Source: Bacteroidales bacterium UBA4772 (GTDB lineage: Bacteria; Bacteroidota; Bacteroidia; Bacteroidales; VadinHA17). Taken from it: a stretch of DNA of 64,000 bases. The position numbers and the translations under genes are program-made. A model generated the notes under the pieces. It made no database searches, was not told the origin of the DNA, and worked only from the letters and a program-made list of their open reading frames with translations. Shown here piece by piece: positions 44,532 through 53,662 of this stretch. The stretch covers positions 169,392 through 233,391 of the forward strand of contig DHHM01000001.1 of assembly GCA_002403305.1 (NCBI GenBank). The letters run 5' to 3'. Within the stretch, counting starts at the first letter, position 1. The number at the start of each line of letters is the position of its first letter.

Positions 44532-45440
44532 ATGAAAACCAGAAGTTTAGTATCAATTGATGATCTGACCACCGCGGAGATCACCAAAATACTTGATCTC
44601 GCCGCCGAATTTGAGAAGGAGCCTATTCAGGATATCCTTCGCGGCAGGGTGGTGGCAACGCTCTTCTTTGAACCCTCCACCCGCACACGGCTCAGCTTTG
44701 AAAGCGCCGTGAACAAGCTGGGCGGTAAGGTTATTGGCTTCACCGACTCCTCCAGTTCCAGCGTCACCAAGGGTGAGACACTGAATGACACTATCAGGAC
44801 TGTCAACAATTATGCCGACCTGATAGTCATGCGTCACCCGATAGAGGGCAGCGCGAGATATGCCAGTGAGATATCCACGGTACCTGTCATCAACGCCGGC
44901 GACGGAGCAAACCAGCATCCCACGCAGACACTCCTTGACCTCTATTCTATCCTGAAGACGCAGGGCACTCTCGACAAACTTAACATATGTATGGTGGGCG
45001 ACCTCAAATACGGGCGCACGGTGCACTCCCTGCTGATGGCAATGTCTCGCTGGAAGACCTCGTTCAATTTTGTTGCGCCGGAAGAGCTGATGATGCCTGA
45101 CGAATACAAACTCTATCTCAGGAACCTGGGACTTAATTATTTCGAGACATCCAACCTGGCAGAGGTCATAAATATGGCAGACATCATCTATATGACCCGC
45201 GTCCAGCGCGAACGGTTCTCGGACCCTATGGAGTACGAAAAGGTGAAAAACGCCTATGTGCTTCATGAAAACATGCTCGGTGAGACAAAGCCCGGAATGA
45301 AGATACTCCATCCCCTGCCTCGTGTCAACGAGATCAACACCGATGTCGACGCCAACGCCAAGGCCTACTATTTTGAACAGGCGCTCAACGGGGTCTTTAC
45401 CAGGCAGGCAATCATAACCACTTTACTCGGACTTAAATAG
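44532..45440 (+). CDS. pyrB: Aspartate carbamoyltransferase catalytic chain
   Basis: A 302-residue ATCase from ATG 44532. The carbamoyl-phosphate motif FFEPSTRTRLSFESA, the GDGANQHPTQTLLDLY segment and the aspartate-binding MTRVQRERF segment are all present. It makes carbamoyl-aspartate, the committed step of pyrimidine synthesis. The regulatory chain pyrI follows 6 bp downstream, so the holoenzyme is the class with allosteric chains. The nearby pyrG handles the last step to CTP. Confidence 0.97.
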   Translation: MKTRSLVSIDDLTTAEITKILDLAAEFEKEPIQDILRGRVVATLFFEPSTRTRLSFESAVNKLGGKVIGFTDSSSSSVTKGETLNDTIRTVNNYADLIVMRHPIEGSARYASEISTVPVINAGDGANQHPTQTLLDLYSILKTQGTLDKLNICMVGDLKYGRTVHSLLMAMSRWKTSFNFVAPEELMMPDEYKLYLRNLGLNYFETSNLAEVINMADIIYMTRVQRERFSDPMEYEKVKNAYVLHENMLGETKPGMKILHPLPRVNEINTDVDANAKAYYFEQALNGVFTRQAIITTLLGLK

Positions 45441-45446
45441 AAGATC

Positions 45447-45914
45447 ATGAAGAATGCAAATGATCCGAAGCAGTTGCTCGTCAGTGCCATCGAAAGCGGC
45501 ACCGTGATAGATCACATACCTGCAAAAACCCTCTTCAAGGTCATCAAGATACTGGGACTCGACAGGATAAGCAACCAGATCACCTTCGGCACCAACCTCG
45601 ACAGCAAGACCGACGGCAAGAAGGCAATCATCAAGATCGCAGGTGTGTTCTTCGAGGATGATGACATCAACCGTATTGCACTGGTCGCACCCAATGCAAA
45701 GCTGAATATCATCAGGGATTACGAGGTGGTTGAGAAGCGTGTTGTGTCAGTACCAGACACCATTACTGCCATTGCCAAATGCATGAACCCCAAGTGCATC
45801 ACCAACTTCGAGAAGGTGACTACACGGTTCAGGGTGGTGTCCAAGAAACCGGTGGCGCTGAAATGCCACTATTGCGAAAAGATCACTTACCAGGAACGGC
45901 TGGAGATCATCTGA
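45447..45914 (+). CDS. pyrI: Aspartate carbamoyltransferase regulatory chain
   Basis: A 155-residue PyrI with an N-terminal nucleotide-binding domain (GTVIDHIPAKTLFKVIKILG) and a C-terminal zinc domain with four cysteines (CMNPKC and CHYC). It gives ATCase its CTP/ATP response. Its 3' end overlaps the convergent DUF4293 gene by 8 bp. Confidence 0.97.
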   Translation: MKNANDPKQLLVSAIESGTVIDHIPAKTLFKVIKILGLDRISNQITFGTNLDSKTDGKKAIIKIAGVFFEDDDINRIALVAPNAKLNIIRDYEVVEKRVVSVPDTITAIAKCMNPKCITNFEKVTTRFRVVSKKPVALKCHYCEKITYQERLEII

Positions 45915-46362
45915 GACGGTCGTAGGATTTCACCAGCAGCTCGTCCCTGAGAATGGCTCGGTGGGCGAGCCAGGCCAGGATGGCCGAGACCAGCGGAAAT
46001 AGTGCCCGGACCTTCCACAGTATCGTAATGTCAATCTTCCTGTCAAACATCACTACATAAAATGCACCCAGGATAAGTGTGCCCAGCGAGAGCAGAAGCA
46101 CTATCATGGTAACACGCATCTGAAGTGTCCTCTTCCTGTAAAGAAACAGTGCAACCAATGCCAGTATGGGCACCAGCGCCAACAGGAAGGTGAGCGGCCA
46201 GAGACGCTGGAGGATCCTGCCTCCCTCTTCTGCAAGCCCCATGAAATTGATACTGAAGAGAGTGCCGCCACCGCTGTCCATCATTACGAGATCACCTGTT
46301 AGCATAAGCCCCGACAGTACTGCCACTGCAAGCAGAAATAATGTCTGAATCCTCTGTATCAT
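45907..46362 (-). CDS. DUF4293 membrane protein
   Basis: A 151-residue protein with four hydrophobic helices, starting MIQRIQTLFLLAVAVLSGLM as is typical of DUF4293 in this phylum, with the soluble loop (SGGGTLFSINFMGL) between helices 1 and 2. Function unknown. It is convergent with pyrI and lies 21 bp downstream of the DUF5916 gene on the same strand. Confidence 0.85.
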   Translation of the reverse strand: MIQRIQTLFLLAVAVLSGLMLTGDLVMMDSGGGTLFSINFMGLAEEGGRILQRLWPLTFLLALVPILALVALFLYRKRTLQMRVTMIVLLLSLGTLILGAFYVVMFDRKIDITILWKVRALFPLVSAILAWLAHRAILRDELLVKSYDRLR

Positions 46363-46383
46363 GTTAATTAACAGTTATCTGGT

Positions 46384-48843
46384 TTAAAACAGTTTTCTGA
46401 AATTCTGGTAGTCAAGGTAATACAAAATTTTCAAAGAGAGGCTGTTTGTCTGTGGCATTGAAAGTATTTCCGTAAAATTACTGAGAGCATCACTGACTAT
46501 CAAATTGCCCTCGGAATAGATGGCATTCTTCCAGACGAGGGATAGCTCGCTACCCGGAGCAAAACGCCACGTATAAACGACATCAACATTCAGGAAGTTG
46601 GTGTTGACGTCAATGTTCGGTATGATGCCGGGAGTCAGCAACTCTCTCAGGCTGCCGTCATCCAGTAGCTCAAAGTAGCGGTTGTCATAATCAGCCCCTG
46701 ACCAGTAATGCCTGCCCCTCAAAGTCAGGTAGGAGTTTGCGCTGAAGATGAACGCCCCCGACACGGTGTTGGTCACTGTTTTTACATCACGCCTGCCGAA
46801 GAGTGTCTCCTCTGACGGACTGGTCATGACATAGCCTATGTCATTGAACATCTTTTCCATGCTCAGGCTGTAATCAAATGAGAACCTCCTGTTTACCTTG
46901 TATTCAGCCTGGAATGACCAGGCAAAGCCATGCTGGCTGTATTCAGACCGGGCTTTATAATATTCGGCCTGAAGTTCGGCATAGAGCTTTTTGCTCTTGT
47001 CGGTGTCACCCCTGAAGCCGGCCTCAAATGCTGCAGGACGATGATAGAACTTTGACATGTCACGAGTTCGGGGCTCAAAGTAGTCATCCTCACCCCAGGG
47101 AGTGAATTGCATGTCAACAGAAAACGACCAGTAGTTCATCAGGATAATCATTTCGCTGAGACTGACGGAAGCCGAGGTAAATGCACGCGGGTTGTAGAGC
47201 TGATCATAGTTGAGATCAACCGAACTGCGGGTTGTCATTATGCTGCCCCTGGGCTCGTAGGTATTGTATGAGAAGTCCAGTGAGTGTTCAAGCTCGTTGT
47301 TTCTGCGCAGGTATCCCATATCATTCGGGTCATAGCTGTCACTCACAACAGAGAAGTCATAGTCGGTCCGAAACTTCCCTCCCGTCTTTCCGATGTTCAG
47401 ACTGACCGAATGACCAAGGCCGGTTTCAGCGCCGGAATAGTATTTCTGGCTGAGGGCAGCAGCGGCTGAGGCGGAGTAAAGCCTGTTCCTGGTCTTCAGA
47501 AGGGCCTCGATAGCGGTGACGTTGGCAGTGTAAAAGTGTTCATCCTTTTCAGCAGCCCTGATGACATTCGTGTTTGCCAGGCTAACATATGAATCATTTT
47601 TCAGGGTCTGGTCGATCACCAGCATGTTGTAATTGGTCAGAGGTTCAGTCATTATCCTCCGCGTAGCCCCGGTAACAGTATCCCTGAGTTCAGCATACAT
47701 GCCTGAGGTCACGGCATTGAACAGGCCCACACCGAGTCCCCCGTGCGTTCTTCCGGAAACCTTCGTGGCATTGAGAAGGCTTACTTCCGCAGGGTTGTTT
47801 GTAAAAATCTCCCCGGGCCCGGCCATATCATGGACGTCACTCACAAGGTGAGGGGTCCCTCCTATCCTGCGTGAGTAAAAAATGTCTCCCCGGTTGAAGA
47901 GTTCGGTCCCTTCCATGAAAAATGGCCTCTTCTCATTGTACTTCACCTCATAGGGGGTGAGGTTCAGTATGCGGTCATCAGACTCCACCTGCCCGAAGTC
48001 GGGAATAAGTGTGGCATCGAGCGTAAAACTCTCCGAGAGGCCAAGCTTAAGGTCAAGCCCGCCGTTATAGGTTGTGCTCACCCCCAGCTGTTCAGAGCCA
48101 TGTTCGAGGTAACCGGAGACGTACGGCACCAGTGAGAGACGCAGCGGCGGTTTTATGTCAGTGATGCCCGTCAGTTCCCCGAGATGAGCTATCGTTCCTC
48201 CGAACTCCCTTGTCACGAAGTTCCACGAAGAGGTCTCCCTTATGCGGCGCACCTCGCGCCAGAAATTTATACCCCAGACCTGGTTGACAGATTTGGAGAA
48301 CCTCAGTGCCGAATAGGGAATCATGAACTCGGCACTCCATCCGTCGTCGCCGATGTGTGTGCGGCTGCTCCACACTGCATCCCATGTGTCACGGTGCTCC
48401 CAGCTGTCACCGGAAGTCAGCTTATTGTCGATCTGAACATTCGATGCGGAAACCTTGAACATCTCACCGTTGAGCCCGTCGTTGAACGGAGATATCTCAA
48501 CATAAAAATGGTCAGCATTAATGTCACCGGCATCTCTCTGGCCCAGCTCAAAAAAAATACTGTCGGGGTGGTCGTCATACATCATGGCGCCAACGTATAG
48601 TGCATCGTCGTCATATAAAACCCTGACCTCTGTCATAAAACGTGACGAAACGCCGTTATACGGACTGTAGATTATAAAATCCGTGGCTGCATCCGCCCCC
48701 TCCCACGCTCTCTCATCCAGCACCCCGTCAATGGTTATCTCCTCATCCATCCTAAGGGCCGCCAGGCTCCTCTTCTCCTGTCCGTTCGCGAACCTGACAG
48801 AGGAAAAAAGAAGAAGGACCGCGATGAGCATGATCATCTTCAT
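46384..48843 (-). CDS. DUF5916 protein: CBM9-like domain plus outer-membrane barrel-like region
   Basis: About 819 residues from ATG 48843, which begins a clean signal peptide (MKMIMLIAVLLLFSSVRFA); an in-frame ATG at 48879 would add 12 residues. Residues about 30-215 form a CBM9-like beta-sandwich (EITIDGVLDERAWEGADAAT, DDALYVGAMMYDD, WSAEFMIPYSALRF). The rest alternates in beta-strand style and matches the DUF5916 region, with YEVKYNEKRPFFMEGTELFN marking the junction. Probably an outer-membrane protein; ligand unknown. Confidence 0.87.
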   Translation of the reverse strand: MKMIMLIAVLLLFSSVRFANGQEKRSLAALRMDEEITIDGVLDERAWEGADAATDFIIYSPYNGVSSRFMTEVRVLYDDDALYVGAMMYDDHPDSIFFELGQRDAGDINADHFYVEISPFNDGLNGEMFKVSASNVQIDNKLTSGDSWEHRDTWDAVWSSRTHIGDDGWSAEFMIPYSALRFSKSVNQVWGINFWREVRRIRETSSWNFVTREFGGTIAHLGELTGITDIKPPLRLSLVPYVSGYLEHGSEQLGVSTTYNGGLDLKLGLSESFTLDATLIPDFGQVESDDRILNLTPYEVKYNEKRPFFMEGTELFNRGDIFYSRRIGGTPHLVSDVHDMAGPGEIFTNNPAEVSLLNATKVSGRTHGGLGVGLFNAVTSGMYAELRDTVTGATRRIMTEPLTNYNMLVIDQTLKNDSYVSLANTNVIRAAEKDEHFYTANVTAIEALLKTRNRLYSASAAAALSQKYYSGAETGLGHSVSLNIGKTGGKFRTDYDFSVVSDSYDPNDMGYLRRNNELEHSLDFSYNTYEPRGSIMTTRSSVDLNYDQLYNPRAFTSASVSLSEMIILMNYWSFSVDMQFTPWGEDDYFEPRTRDMSKFYHRPAAFEAGFRGDTDKSKKLYAELQAEYYKARSEYSQHGFAWSFQAEYKVNRRFSFDYSLSMEKMFNDIGYVMTSPSEETLFGRRDVKTVTNTVSGAFIFSANSYLTLRGRHYWSGADYDNRYFELLDDGSLRELLTPGIIPNIDVNTNFLNVDVVYTWRFAPGSELSLVWKNAIYSEGNLIVSDALSNFTEILSMPQTNSLSLKILYYLDYQNFRKLF

Positions 48844-48902
48844 CCGGTAAGTTATGACAGTAGCAACAGTGTGGGTCATGAGGACATTTCGGATATGGGT
48901 AG

Positions 48903-48910
48903 CAAATATA
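48903..48910 (-). promoter_or_regulatory. -7 box (TATATTTG) of the DUF5916 gene
   Basis: The minus strand reads TATATTTG 23 nt before the ATG at 48879 and 59 nt before that at 48843. No TTTG at -33. Confidence 0.5.
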
Positions 48911-49009
48911 TTTCACTCGCTCCTGATTCTGATCATTCTGAGCGATATTAACAATCTTTAACAGCAGTGAAGGCAAAGGATCAGAATGTCTTACTGATCA
49001 CATTTTTTG

Positions 49010-49017
49010 TATTTTTG
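49010..49017 (+). promoter_or_regulatory. Possible -7 box (TATTTTTG) for the nucleoside phosphorylase gene
   Basis: TATTTTTG matches TAnnTTTG but lies 115 nt before the ATG at 49133 and lacks a -33 partner. Apart from this and the divergent promoter, the 250-290 bp gap shows nothing recognisable. Confidence 0.3.
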
Positions 49018-49132
49018 CAGCTTATCCTTTCAGGAAGATGAAACTTGCATGAGCAGAAACTTACAAAAGGGAATGATTATTTTATTTCATGTAAGTTCCA
49101 TTCGACCAATGAAATAATAAAAATATAATCGA

Positions 49133-49996
49133 ATGAAAAAGAGTGAGCTTATAACCAATGCTGACGGATCAATTTTCCATCTGCATCTGCTTCCCGATGA
49201 GATTGCTGACAGGGTCATCATTGTTGGAGACCCGGGCAGGGTTGAGACAATTGCCCAGATGCTGGACACAGTGCGCATCAGAAAGAGCAACAGGGAATTC
49301 AGCACTGTCACAGGCAGTTACAGGGAAACGGATTTTACAGTGATATCCTCGGGGATTGGGACTGACAATATTGACATAGTAGTCAATGAGCTGGATGCGC
49401 TTGCAAACATTGATCTTAACACGGGCATCCCAAAGGAGGAGCCGCGCTCACTCACCTTCGTCAGGCTGGGAACTGCCGGCGGACTTCAGTCTGACCTTGC
49501 GCCGGGCTCCTTTATCGCCACTGCCAGGGCGGTGGGTTTTGACGGATTGTTGCACTTCTATGAGGGATACGAATGGTGTATCGACCATATGCTTGCCGAT
49601 GCTCTCGCCGATCACCTCGAGTGGCCTGACTCCCTGGCATATCCATATGCGGTGGATGCTGACACCTTCCTGCTTGAAAGCATCGCGGCAGAGATTACCA
49701 AAGGAATCACCATTTCCGCCCCGGGCTTCTACGGTCCGCAGGGACGTCACCTGAGGCTCGAGCCCTTCGACAGTGAGATAAATGAAAAAATCGCATCCTT
49801 CCGGTTCAGGGGTGAGAGAATTACAAACTACGAAATGGAGAGCTCTGCCATCTATGGACTGGGGAAGCTCCTCAACCATAAGGCTCTGACTATCTGCGTT
49901 GTGATTGCAAACAGGGTTACCGGGGAGTTCCTAACCGATTACAAGCCTGCAGTTAAGTCACTGTCCGGGAAAGTGCTTGATGCGCTCAGCTCCTGA
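49133..49996 (+). CDS. Uridine phosphorylase-like nucleoside phosphorylase
   Basis: A 287-residue NP-I family phosphorylase: VIIVGDPGRVETIAQML (phosphate-binding Gly-Asp-Pro-Gly-Arg), ISSGIGTDNIDIVVNEL, VRLGTAGGLQ and the ribose-binding NYEMESSAIYGL. It cleaves nucleosides with phosphate for salvage; the uridine-type subgroup is most likely. Its last 11 bp overlap the convergent wecB. Confidence 0.88.
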   Translation: MKKSELITNADGSIFHLHLLPDEIADRVIIVGDPGRVETIAQMLDTVRIRKSNREFSTVTGSYRETDFTVISSGIGTDNIDIVVNELDALANIDLNTGIPKEEPRSLTFVRLGTAGGLQSDLAPGSFIATARAVGFDGLLHFYEGYEWCIDHMLADALADHLEWPDSLAYPYAVDADTFLLESIAAEITKGITISAPGFYGPQGRHLRLEPFDSEINEKIASFRFRGERITNYEMESSAIYGLGKLLNHKALTICVVIANRVTGEFLTDYKPAVKSLSGKVLDALSS

Positions 49997-51146
49997 ATAT
50001 CTCCAGGATCTCTTTAAGCATGGATACGGCAGCCTTGCCGTCACCATAGAAAGCCGGATAATGGAGAACCTCACTGTTATTCATGAAATAATCCCATGCC
50101 TCCCTGATTGCGGCGGGGTCAGCATCAGCCAGCCTGACTGTACCATTTTTGACCAGTTCCACCCACTCAGTCTCTTTTCTAAGCACAATGCAGGGCTTTG
50201 AGAAGAAGTGACTCTCCTTCTGCACCCCGCCTGAGTCAGTTATGATCAGCCGCGCCTTTTTCTCGAGCATGATCATCTCGAGAAATGAGACAGGCCTGAT
50301 AACGCTGATGAACTGGCTGTCTGACAGAGCCTGATATAGCTCCGGTGCCCTGTTGCGCAACGCTATCAGTGTCCTGGGATGAAGCGGTATGACCATGCTG
50401 ATCTGATTGCTTTCCGCCAGTTCACGGAGGGTACTGAATATGGCGGTGAGCCTCTCCGGATCATCAGTGTTCATGTCGCGGTGGATAGTGGCAAGCACAT
50501 ACTCACTCTCCGTGAGCTTCAACCCCTCCATGAAATCCTTCTTCTTCTTCTCGGCGAGGTCAGCATAAAAGAGGCTGTTGTCATACATGATGTCGCCGGT
50601 GAGAAATACCCTCGGGTTGTTGATAGTGTAAGGCGCAATATTCTCAGGGCGGAAACCCTCCGCCATCAGGTTTTTGAAGGCGGTGTTTGTGGGCGCAAAG
50701 AGAAGCGTGGAGGCATGGTCTGCCATTACGCGGTTCAGCTCTTCGGGCATGGCCTTGTTGAACGACCTCATACCGGCTTCAATGTGCACCACCGGATAAT
50801 GCTGCTTTGAGGCAGCGATGGCAGCAGCCAGGGTCGAGTTGGTGTCACCGTAAATAATAACGCAGTCAGGCTTCTCATTGAGTATCACATTCTCAATGCG
50901 TTCCATAATCAGTCCCGTCTGGCGGCCGTGTCTGCCTGAACCCACCTGCAGGTTGTGATCCGGCATACGAATCTCAAGCTCATCAAAAAATACCTCGGAG
51001 AGCTCGCGGTCATAATGCTGACCGGTATGGACAACTATTTCAGTGATCTGATCGGCAAACTCGCCGGCAATAGCGCGACTGATGGCTGAAGCCTTGATTA
51101 TCTGAGGCCTGGCGCCAACGATGTTGAGTATCTTCAGCTTGTTCAT
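49986..51146 (-). CDS. wecB: UDP-N-acetylglucosamine 2-epimerase (non-hydrolysing)
   Basis: A 386-residue epimerase with the GT-B-like fold: NIVGARPQIIKASAISRAI, VVHTGQHYDRELS, YGDTNSTLAAAIAA, HIEAGMRSFNKAMPEELNR and TDSGGVQKESHF. It makes UDP-ManNAc for surface polysaccharides. Its ATG overlaps the rny stop by four bases (ATGA), an uncommon pairing that suggests coupled translation. Confidence 0.93.
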   Translation of the reverse strand: MNKLKILNIVGARPQIIKASAISRAIAGEFADQITEIVVHTGQHYDRELSEVFFDELEIRMPDHNLQVGSGRHGRQTGLIMERIENVILNEKPDCVIIYGDTNSTLAAAIAASKQHYPVVHIEAGMRSFNKAMPEELNRVMADHASTLLFAPTNTAFKNLMAEGFRPENIAPYTINNPRVFLTGDIMYDNSLFYADLAEKKKKDFMEGLKLTESEYVLATIHRDMNTDDPERLTAIFSTLRELAESNQISMVIPLHPRTLIALRNRAPELYQALSDSQFISVIRPVSFLEMIMLEKKARLIITDSGGVQKESHFFSKPCIVLRKETEWVELVKNGTVRLADADPAAIREAWDYFMNNSEVLHYPAFYGDGKAAVSMLKEILEIFRS

Positions 51147-52699
51147 TTTGCATAGTTGACAGCCCTGGTCTCCCTGATGACTGTTATCTTAATCTGCCCG
51201 GGATAGGTCATCTCATTCTGGATCTTCCGTGCAATTTCAAAGGAGAGACTCTCAGTATCATTGTCTGTCACCTTGTCTGCCCCTACTATCACCCTCAGCT
51301 CTCGCCCGGCCTGGATGGCATAGGTCTTGGTCACCCCCGGGTATGAGAGCGCAACCGACTCAAGCTCATTAAGCCTCTTGATGTATGATTCTATGACTTC
51401 GCGCCTGGCACCGGGGCGTGCACCCGAGATGGCATCGCACACCTGTACTATGGGAGCGATGAGAGTGGTCATCTCCGTCTCGTCATGGTGGGCACCGATG
51501 GCATTGATAACCTCGGGTTTCTCCTTGTACTTCTCGGCCAGTTTCATCCCCAGAACGGCATGCGGCAGCTCGGGCTCGTCATCGGGCACCTTGCCTATGT
51601 CATGCAGCAGCCCTGCCCTCTTGGCAAGCTTGGGATTGAGTCCCAGTTCAGCAGCCATGATTGAGGCGAGGTTGGCCACCTCACGTGAATGCTGAAGGAG
51701 GTTCTGACCATATGATGAACGGTACTTCATCTTACCTACAAGCCTGATAAGCTCAGGGTGTAAGCCGTGTACTCCCAGGTCTATGGTTGTACGCTTGCCC
51801 GTCTCAATAATCTCCTCTTCAACCTGTTTCCTTGTCTTCTCAACTATCTCCTCAATGCGAGCCGGGTGGATGCGTCCGTCAGTGACAAGCTGGTGAAGCG
51901 CCAGTCGGGCTATCTCACGACGAACAGGATCGAAGCCCGACAGCACGATGGCCTCCGGGGTATCATCAACGATGATCTCCACCCCCGTGGCAGCCTCCAG
52001 AGCCCTGATATTCCGCCCTTCACGGCCGATGATGCGTCCCTTGATCTCGTCCGAGTCTATATGGAACACCGTAACAGCATTCTCGATGGCAGTCTCTGCC
52101 GCAACACGCTGAATAGCCATCAGCACTATGCGTTTGGCCTCCTTGGTGGCAGTCATCTTGGCGTCATCGAGAATCTCATTGATATATGACATTGCATCAG
52201 TGCGTGCCTCTTCCCTGAGCGACTCGATAAGCTGATTTTTGGCCTCATCGGCCGACAGTCCTGAGATGGTCTCCAGCTGCTCAACCTTCTGGCGGTGCAT
52301 CCTGGAGAGCTCTTCATTCTTCTTCTCAAGCAGTTCCATCTGCTGTGCGAGGCTCTCCCTGATGCTGTCAGCCTCACTCTTACGGCGCTGTGCCTCCTCA
52401 AGCTTCTGCGAGAGGGTCAGCTCCTTCTGCCTGATCCTGTTCTCAGACTGAGATATGCGGTTGTTGCGCTCGTTGATTACCTTCTCATGCTCTGTCTTGA
52501 GCTGCAGAAAACGCTCCTTGGCCTGCAGTATCTTCTCCTTCTTGATAACCTCTGCCTCGGCTTCAGCTTCAGTGATAATCTTATTCTTTCTGTTTCGCAG
52601 CATCAGTTGCCACAGGTAAAATGACAATCCTGACCCTGCTATAAGGGCCGCCCCGGCAATTGCGAAACAGACCCCTGATGATATTGCTGCTATGATCAT
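51143..52699 (-). CDS. rny: Ribonuclease Y
   Basis: A 518-residue RNase Y from ATG 52699: N-terminal membrane helix (MIIAAISSGVCFAIAGAALI), a long coiled coil (about 35-190), a KH domain around 205-270 (GRIIGREGRNIRALEAATGV), and an HD domain with LLHDIGKVPDD. It is a membrane-bound endoribonuclease starting mRNA decay. The frame extends upstream to 52744 without homology and into a terminator-like T-run. It is preceded by zapA and a structured region. Confidence 0.95.
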   Translation of the reverse strand: MIIAAISSGVCFAIAGAALIAGSGLSFYLWQLMLRNRKNKIITEAEAEAEVIKKEKILQAKERFLQLKTEHEKVINERNNRISQSENRIRQKELTLSQKLEEAQRRKSEADSIRESLAQQMELLEKKNEELSRMHRQKVEQLETISGLSADEAKNQLIESLREEARTDAMSYINEILDDAKMTATKEAKRIVLMAIQRVAAETAIENAVTVFHIDSDEIKGRIIGREGRNIRALEAATGVEIIVDDTPEAIVLSGFDPVRREIARLALHQLVTDGRIHPARIEEIVEKTRKQVEEEIIETGKRTTIDLGVHGLHPELIRLVGKMKYRSSYGQNLLQHSREVANLASIMAAELGLNPKLAKRAGLLHDIGKVPDDEPELPHAVLGMKLAEKYKEKPEVINAIGAHHDETEMTTLIAPIVQVCDAISGARPGARREVIESYIKRLNELESVALSYPGVTKTYAIQAGRELRVIVGADKVTDNDTESLSFEIARKIQNEMTYPGQIKITVIRETRAVNYAK

Positions 52700-52719
52700 G
52701 GTTTTGAATTTATTAGTAT

Positions 52720-52920
52720 AAAAAAACCCGCAGAGTTCCTCCAACTTTTAAAAAACCCCATATCTACATGGTTGAAGCGGCCGTCCTGCTTCGGGCTTCC
52801 ACCGTCCCGATGCAATCGGGATCCCGGCGAACCGGGATGAGGCCTGTCCTAGGCAATCCAAGACCAACTCCAAAGTTTAAAGTGTTGAGTTTCCAAAACG
52901 AATAGAGAAACAATGCGGGC
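52720..52920 (-). ncRNA. Candidate structured RNA between zapA and rny (6S-like by position)
   Basis: No gene fits the 250 bp between zapA and rny. On the minus strand CCCGCA (52914-52919) can pair with TGCGGG (52727-52732), which is followed by seven T's, so the far end looks like a terminator. Further in, CTCAAC...CTTTAAAC can pair with GTTTTTTAAAAGTTGGAG. Between them lie GAAGC/GCTTC and two adjacent perfect hairpins (52805-52821 TCCCGAT/ATCGGGA; 52821-52838 ATCCCGG/CCGGGAT). In many bacteria the 6S RNA gene is beside zapA, which is the basis for the suggestion. I see no consensus promoter; it may be processed from the zapA transcript. Confidence 0.45.
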
Positions 52921-52949
52921 AATATCCTGCTATTTTAAAGAACGCGTAT

Positions 52950-53240
52950 CTACTTTTTTGACAGACAGAGGTTGATCTTCTCAGTCAGCTCCCTCAGCCC
53001 CTCTCCGACTGATCTGTCCTCCTCCCTCTCCTCTATCTCCATGAGCCTGATAACGTACTGCAGGGCTGCCATTGCCAGGAAATCCTGTGTGTCCTTGTCA
53101 ACATAGCGCTGCTTGTATTGCAGCACCTTCTCGTTGATCAGCCGTGCCGCCTTACGGATACGTTCTTCATTTTCACCTTCAACCTTCAACGGATAATATC
53201 TGTCGGCCACATTAACCCTGATCGAAAGTTTATCATCCAT
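52950..53240 (-). CDS. zapA: Cell division protein ZapA
   Basis: A 96-residue ZapA: N-terminal beta-hairpin/helix head (LSIRVNVADRYYPLKVEGEN), EERIRKAARLINEKV, then the long coiled-coil helix (AMAALQYVIRLMEIEERE). It bundles FtsZ filaments at the division ring. It follows a small coiled-coil gene after 10 bp and comes before the structured RNA region and rny. Confidence 0.92.
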   Translation of the reverse strand: MDDKLSIRVNVADRYYPLKVEGENEERIRKAARLINEKVLQYKQRYVDKDTQDFLAMAALQYVIRLMEIEEREEDRSVGEGLRELTEKINLCLSKK

Positions 53241-53250
53241 TGCTATATAA

Positions 53251-53544
53251 TTATCTGTCTAAAAGAGCAATACATTTATCTATCTCCCGCACAAGTTCAC
53301 TCACCCTCTTCCTTGCCGTTACGGCATCTTCCCCGCTCCCGAGGATAGCCCCCGAGAACTTCGCTCTTTCATATCTTGTTTGAAGCTCCTTTACTTCTTC
53401 ATTTTTTTCAGCCAGCTGCTGTTTCACGGCTGACAATTCATCCTTCATCGTGGCTGTCAGCTCAACCATTTTTTCATACTCCGAAACCAGGTTTTCCACT
53501 GATCTTCTGAGTATTAGATACTCTTCATATCCCTTTGGATCCAT
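53251..53544 (-). CDS. Small coiled-coil protein, possible ZapA partner
   Basis: A 97-residue protein from ATG 53544 (an in-frame TTG at 53553 is less likely). Most of it is a heptad-patterned helix (LVSEYEKMVELTATMKDELS, VKQQLAEKNEEVKELQTRYE), ending with a short segment (ARKRVSELVREIDKCIALLD). The coupling to zapA recalls ZapB-type division coiled coils, but I cannot assign it by sequence. A full-consensus promoter precedes it. Confidence 0.75.
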   Translation of the reverse strand: MDPKGYEEYLILRRSVENLVSEYEKMVELTATMKDELSAVKQQLAEKNEEVKELQTRYERAKFSGAILGSGEDAVTARKRVSELVREIDKCIALLDR

Positions 53545-53561
53545 AACTGACAACTATACTA

Positions 53562-53592
53562 CAAAAGTAACGTTTCTTTTGCTCTTTTCAAA
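53562..53592 (-). promoter_or_regulatory. Full-consensus promoter of the zapA unit (TTTG-N19-TACTTTTG)
   Basis: On the minus strand TTTG (53589-53592), 19 nt, TACTTTTG (53562-53569). The ATG at 53544 follows 17 nt after the -7 box. Confidence 0.75.
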
Positions 53593-53608
53593 AAAAGATG
53601 GCATTAAG

Positions 53609-53639
53609 TTTGCCCATTGGATTCATAACTATAGTTTTG
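53609..53639 (+). promoter_or_regulatory. Full-consensus promoter of the M23 peptidase gene (TTTG-N19-TAGTTTTG)
   Basis: TTTG at 53609-53612, 19 nt, TAGTTTTG at 53632-53639, 23 nt before the ATG at 53663. It is back to back with the zapA-unit promoter with only 16 bp between the two -33 boxes. Confidence 0.75.
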
Positions 53640-53662
53640 CAAAGAGACCTTTTCCCTGAGTT

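Noticed and set aside
52805..52838. Tandem hairpins as a mobile repeat (REP/MITE) or integron-type site
   Set aside because: Only one copy is seen in the window, with no target duplication or nearby transposase; they fit better as parts of the structured RNA.
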